In this document: piece after piece, positions 23,299-25,351 of the stretch
Numbering within the stretch: position 1 is the stretch's first letter
Layout of the letters: every line of letters begins with the position of its first letter
Source of the DNA: an uncultured Flavobacterium sp.
GTDB taxonomy: Bacteria; Bacteroidota; Bacteroidia; Flavobacteriales; Flavobacteriaceae
Assembly (NCBI RefSeq): GCF_946482535.1
Contig: NZ_CAMLRU010000014.1
Span: 1-25,351, forward strand
Reading direction: 5' to 3'
Length of the DNA: 25,351 nucleotides
Position numbers and translations under genes: made by a program
The notes under the pieces: generated by a model
The model's database searches: none
What the model was told of the DNA's origin: nothing
Seen by the model: only the letters and a program-made list of their open reading frames with translations

Positions 23299-23371
23299 GC
23301 GTTAGGGATTGCAGTGGAAATCCTTTTTGAAAAAAAGATTGGAACGGAAAGCCCGACCTGAAAGGGAACGC
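23299..23371 (+). ncRNA. Candidate structured RNA element, copy C
   Basis: On the plus strand GCGTT (23299-23303) pairs with AACGC (23367-23371), enclosing GGGATTGCAGTGGAAATCC, an A/T hairpin (ATCCTTTTT with AAAAAAGAT) and GGAACGGAAAGCCCGA. GGG before ATTG can pair with CCC after GAAAG. It has the same blocks as the minus-strand copies at 3071 and 20584. It lies on the strand opposite to both flanking genes, hutU and DUF5522, and is followed by a run of six T, so it may be an independent transcript. Confidence 0.5.
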
Positions 23372-23384
23372 CCAATTTTTTATC

Positions 23385-23411
23385 TGAACACTGCCACTGT
23401 CTACTGCTTAC
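23385..23411. repeat. Degenerate heptamer tract overlapping the DUF5522 stop
   Basis: Units read TGAACAC, TGCCAC (one base short), TGTCTAC, TGCTTAC. All start TG and end AC. The last two overlap the end of the minus-strand DUF5522 gene, whose stop codon is at 23401-23403. Confidence 0.5.
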
Positions 23412-23586
23412 TTTTTTTAATCGTTCCTGTTTTTTTATCAAATCCGTACGGGCAATGACGACAACCACTACGACAGCAATAGCCGCGTTTTAAGTGGTAT
23501 TTTTCGGTGAAACATCGGTAACCTTCGGGCGTTAAGTAATAATCTTCGCCTTCGATTAATTTATTTTCATTATTTTGCTCGTTCAT
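23401..23586 (-). CDS. DUF5522 small cysteine-rich protein
   Basis: The 61-residue protein has the block EGYRCFTEKYHLKRGYCC followed by RSGCRHCPYG, the hallmark of DUF5522. Its cysteines are C25, C37, C38, C42 and C45. The CCxxxCxxC arrangement may bind zinc or another metal; the function is unknown. I chose ATG 23586 over an alternative two codons upstream, because a TAAATTTG box ends only six bases before it, which leaves almost no leader. The gene diverges from the HExxH protein at 23615, with 28 bases between start codons. Its last codons and stop fall in a heptamer tract. Confidence 0.88.
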   Translation of the reverse strand: MNEQNNENKLIEGEDYYLTPEGYRCFTEKYHLKRGYCCRSGCRHCPYGFDKKTGTIKKSKQ

Positions 23587-23591
23587 AGGCA

Positions 23592-23599
23592 CAAATTTA
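23592..23599 (-). promoter_or_regulatory. Candidate -7 box for DUF5522, near-leaderless
   Basis: On the minus strand the sequence reads TAAATTTG, a full TAnnTTTG match, with five bases between it and the ATG at 23586. The predicted transcript would have little or no leader. The -33 region would lie inside the 5' end of the divergent gene and shows no TTG. Confidence 0.35.
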
Positions 23600-23614
23600 A
23601 AGACTTTATAAGTA

Positions 23615-23941
23615 ATGATACTAATCGTTTCTAAATATTTAATACCAAAAGGTTATAGAGGCTTAACGGTTTTTCCGTTTGTGTTTTTGAAATCACCAGA
23701 AAGTAAGTCGGATTTAGTGTTGATGCATCACGAAAGGATTCATTTGCGGCAGCAATTGGAGTTGTTGGTTTTGCCTTTTTTCATGTGGTACGGATTAGAG
23801 TTTTTGCTGCGATTAATCAAGCATAAGAATCTTCAAGTGGCCTACCGAAGGATTTCGTTTGAGCGTGAAGCTTATCAAAATGAAAAAGACCTTGACTACT
23901 TAAAGCAAAGGTCTTTTTGGCGTTTTTTAAAATATCTTTAG
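23615..23941 (+). CDS. Small HExxH membrane-associated protein (M56-like)
   Basis: The 108-residue protein contains HHERIHLRQQLE, a zinc-protease-type HExxH motif (H39, E40, H43), followed by a hydrophobic helix (LLVLPFFMWYGLEFLLRLI). A second helix carries Glu residues in ISFEREAYQNE, which could give the third ligand. This resembles the core of M56/BlaR1-type peptidases reduced to minimal size; proteolytic activity is unproven. The start at 23615 is 28 bases from the divergent DUF5522 start. Its stop TAG at 23939-23941 directly touches the stop of the convergent T9SS gene, and the final 60 bases of coding sequence contain a hairpin that may serve as terminator. Confidence 0.85.
   Translation: MILIVSKYLIPKGYRGLTVFPFVFLKSPESKSDLVLMHHERIHLRQQLELLVLPFFMWYGLEFLLRLIKHKNLQVAYRRISFEREAYQNEKDLDYLKQRSFWRFLKYL
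23883..23918. terminator. Bidirectional terminator-like hairpin inside coding sequence
   Basis: AAAAGACCTT (23884-23893) pairs with AAGGTCTTTT (23908-23917) around a 14-base loop. It has A-rich and T-rich outer ends, so either strand would give a hairpin followed by U. It lies within the 3' end of the HExxH gene and just beyond the end of the minus-strand T9SS gene, where it could terminate the latter. Confidence 0.6.
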
Positions 23942-25351
23942 TTAGTAAATCACTTTTTTGATTACGGTTTGCCCGGTTTGTAGTTTTATTTTTAGTAACA
24001 GCCCGGCATTGTTTTTTCTCAAATTGGAAAGGGTAAAGAAATTAGAGTTGATATTAAAGTAACTGTCTAATTTTTGTCCGAGTATGTTGTAAACTATAAT
24101 GGATTCCATTTGAAGATTATTGGAACTTACCGCCACTTCATCTTTTACAATCACATTGACTTGGTTGTTGTTTGAAAAGTCAGGGTTGTCCAAAGCATCA
24201 TTACGGTAAACCACTTTAAAGCGGTCGTGTATCATGCCGATTGCTGAAGTAAATTGGTACGGACTTGCTTTTAAATCATGCGTAATGTTGAGCAGATTGT
24301 CTTTCAAATATATGTTTTGGTTGTTGAGCAAACCGTCAATAGCAGCTAAGGCAACGGAATAATTTCCGGCTGTTGGGATATTGACACCAATTGGCACTTC
24401 GTCATAGACATCAAAAGGCAAAGCCCTTCCTTGAATGGATAATTTGGCCTCGTCTAATAGAGAATAGACTGCTACACCTCCGGTATTTTGTGTAATACAA
24501 TCGAAGAAACTATCGTTACCCATAGTAGCATTTTCAATGTATCCGAACAAAGTTCTGTCGGAATTGTTATTGGGGTCAATGATGTCTAGCCAGATTCTGT
24601 TTCTTTCCAGATTTTCAACATCAATACTATTGGAAACATTGGAATTTGACAATCGGTAAAAAGTACTGTTGCTGTAGGTGTTGCTTCTTAAGCTGTTGGT
24701 AAAAGTAATGTTGTCAGTGGCAGCTGGTCCGTCAATCATTTGCACAAAGAAGCCTTGTCCGGAACCTATGAATAAATCGGCACCTGCAGCCGGACAACAA
24801 CTGGTTCCGGTGAAATTATAGGTCAAATAATCTCCCGGACTGTAATTGTATATGAATGAATTGTAAAACGGGCTGGCAATAATGGCCGGCAAGGTACCAT
24901 GTGTCCATAGCTTGACATTACCCATAATTTTGGTGTTGTTGTCGTATAAAAATTGGCTGGCTCTAATGGCAGAAGGATAAGGATTGCCGACTAAATTCCA
25001 ATTGTCGCTGTAATTGCTGATTTCTGAACCATTGATGCCTACGTGATAAGCGGTATTGGTGTCGCTTCCTCGGGCAATAGGTACTGTAACTATACCATTG
25101 TTTGGAACACCGGTAAAGGTTCCGGTAAAAGTGGCTGCGACTGTTGAGCTGAAAGTACTTGGTCCGCTGGCGATGTATCCTTTTCCGGCTATCATAGAAT
25201 CACCGGCGGCACTTTCCCAATTGCCTTGTCCGCCATTGGTGTTCGCTACCGTAGTATTCCATTTGTACATGCCCCAAAAAGACAAAGGCGAAGCAATGCT
25301 GCTCAAACTATAATTGGCTACCGGTGATGACCAGTACACATAGTCTAAACT
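23942..25351 (-). CDS. T9SS cargo protein, C-terminal part (5' end outside window)
   Basis: The reading frame is open to the right edge with in-frame codons SLDYVYWSSPV and no start codon there, so this is the 3' part of a larger gene; about 469 residues are visible. The pattern YWSSPVANYSLSS and later GYIASGPSTF, NLVGNPYPSAI and GQGFFVQM are typical of large flavobacterial surface proteins. The last about 80 residues form the type A sorting domain (IIVYNILGQKLDSYF, then LSNLRKNNAGLLLKIKLQTGQ), ending VIKKVIY, which directs export by the type IX system. It is probably a cell-surface or secreted adhesin or enzyme; the N-terminal domain that would tell is missing. The stop TAA at 23942-23944 abuts the convergent gene's stop. 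Confidence 0.9.
   Translation of the reverse strand, partial: SLDYVYWSSPVANYSLSSIASPLSFWGMYKWNTTVANTNGGQGNWESAAGDSMIAGKGYIASGPSTFSSTVAATFTGTFTGVPNNGIVTVPIARGSDTNTAYHVGINGSEISNYSDNWNLVGNPYPSAIRASQFLYDNNTKIMGNVKLWTHGTLPAIIASPFYNSFIYNYSPGDYLTYNFTGTSCCPAAGADLFIGSGQGFFVQMIDGPAATDNITFTNSLRSNTYSNSTFYRLSNSNVSNSIDVENLERNRIWLDIIDPNNNSDRTLFGYIENATMGNDSFFDCITQNTGGVAVYSLLDEAKLSIQGRALPFDVYDEVPIGVNIPTAGNYSVALAAIDGLLNNQNIYLKDNLLNITHDLKASPYQFTSAIGMIHDRFKVVYRNDALDNPDFSNNNQVNVIVKDEVAVSSNNLQMESIIVYNILGQKLDSYFNINSNFFTLSNLRKNNAGLLLKIKLQTGQTVIKKVIY

Noticed and set aside
3184..23411. Heptamer tracts as a CRISPR array or integron attachment sites.
   Set aside because: The units are only seven bases, lack spacers, differ from site to site, and no cas or integrase gene is present.

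Overview
The window looks like chromosomal DNA of a Flavobacterium-type bacterium (Bacteroidota, Flavobacteriaceae). The evidence is AT-rich sequence, lipoproteins with short LTSC/ISC-type lipoboxes, a GSCFA protein, a secreted protein with a type IX secretion (T9SS) C-terminal signal, DUF4136 and DUF5522 proteins, TPR-type histidine kinases, and promoter boxes of the Bacteroidota type TAnnTTTG. There are no rRNA or tRNA genes, CRISPR arrays, insertion sequences or phage genes. Gene content is ordinary; the unusual signals are in the short spaces between genes.

Layout. 1-2942 (minus): an M23 peptidase, a MerR-like regulator, LemA and two TPM-domain proteins; the last one is cut by the window edge. 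3226-7707 (plus): alaS followed by two related YD-repeat-like lipoproteins. 7811-8758: a GSCFA-family protein. 8835-11063: a small secreted TonB-C-like protein plus a PQQ-type beta-propeller. 11127-12551: a secreted discoidin-like/PD40-like protein. 12644-13186: a lipoprotein. 13281-17467: a small membrane protein and two tandem TPR sensor histidine kinases. 17716-18363: a LuxR/NarL-type response regulator, the natural partner of the kinases. 18360-23264 (minus): urocanate hydratase, a DUF4136 lipoprotein, an aromatic amino acid hydroxylase and a rhodanese. 23401-23941: a divergent pair, DUF5522 and a small HExxH membrane protein. 23942 to the right edge (minus): the C-terminal part of a large T9SS cargo protein.

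Three non-coding signals stand out. (1) Four 22-bp palindromes (half-site AAATACGNCR, 2-bp spacer, inverted half-site) precede the propeller operon, the 12644 lipoprotein, the kinase operon and the response regulator. In three of the four, a -7-like box (NAnnTTTG) starts exactly 42 bp after the palindrome starts. This looks like a local regulon and is a good candidate for control by the neighbouring LuxR-type regulator. (2) Three copies of a roughly 75-85-nt element (3071-3154 minus, 20584-20660 minus, 23299-23371 plus) share sequence blocks that can form a stem whose bases change together between copies, as expected of a structured RNA. (3) Five period-7 tracts with different unit sequences lie in or against coding sequences, two of them in frame inside alaS and the GSCFA gene. 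The other three lie beside the three RNA-like elements.
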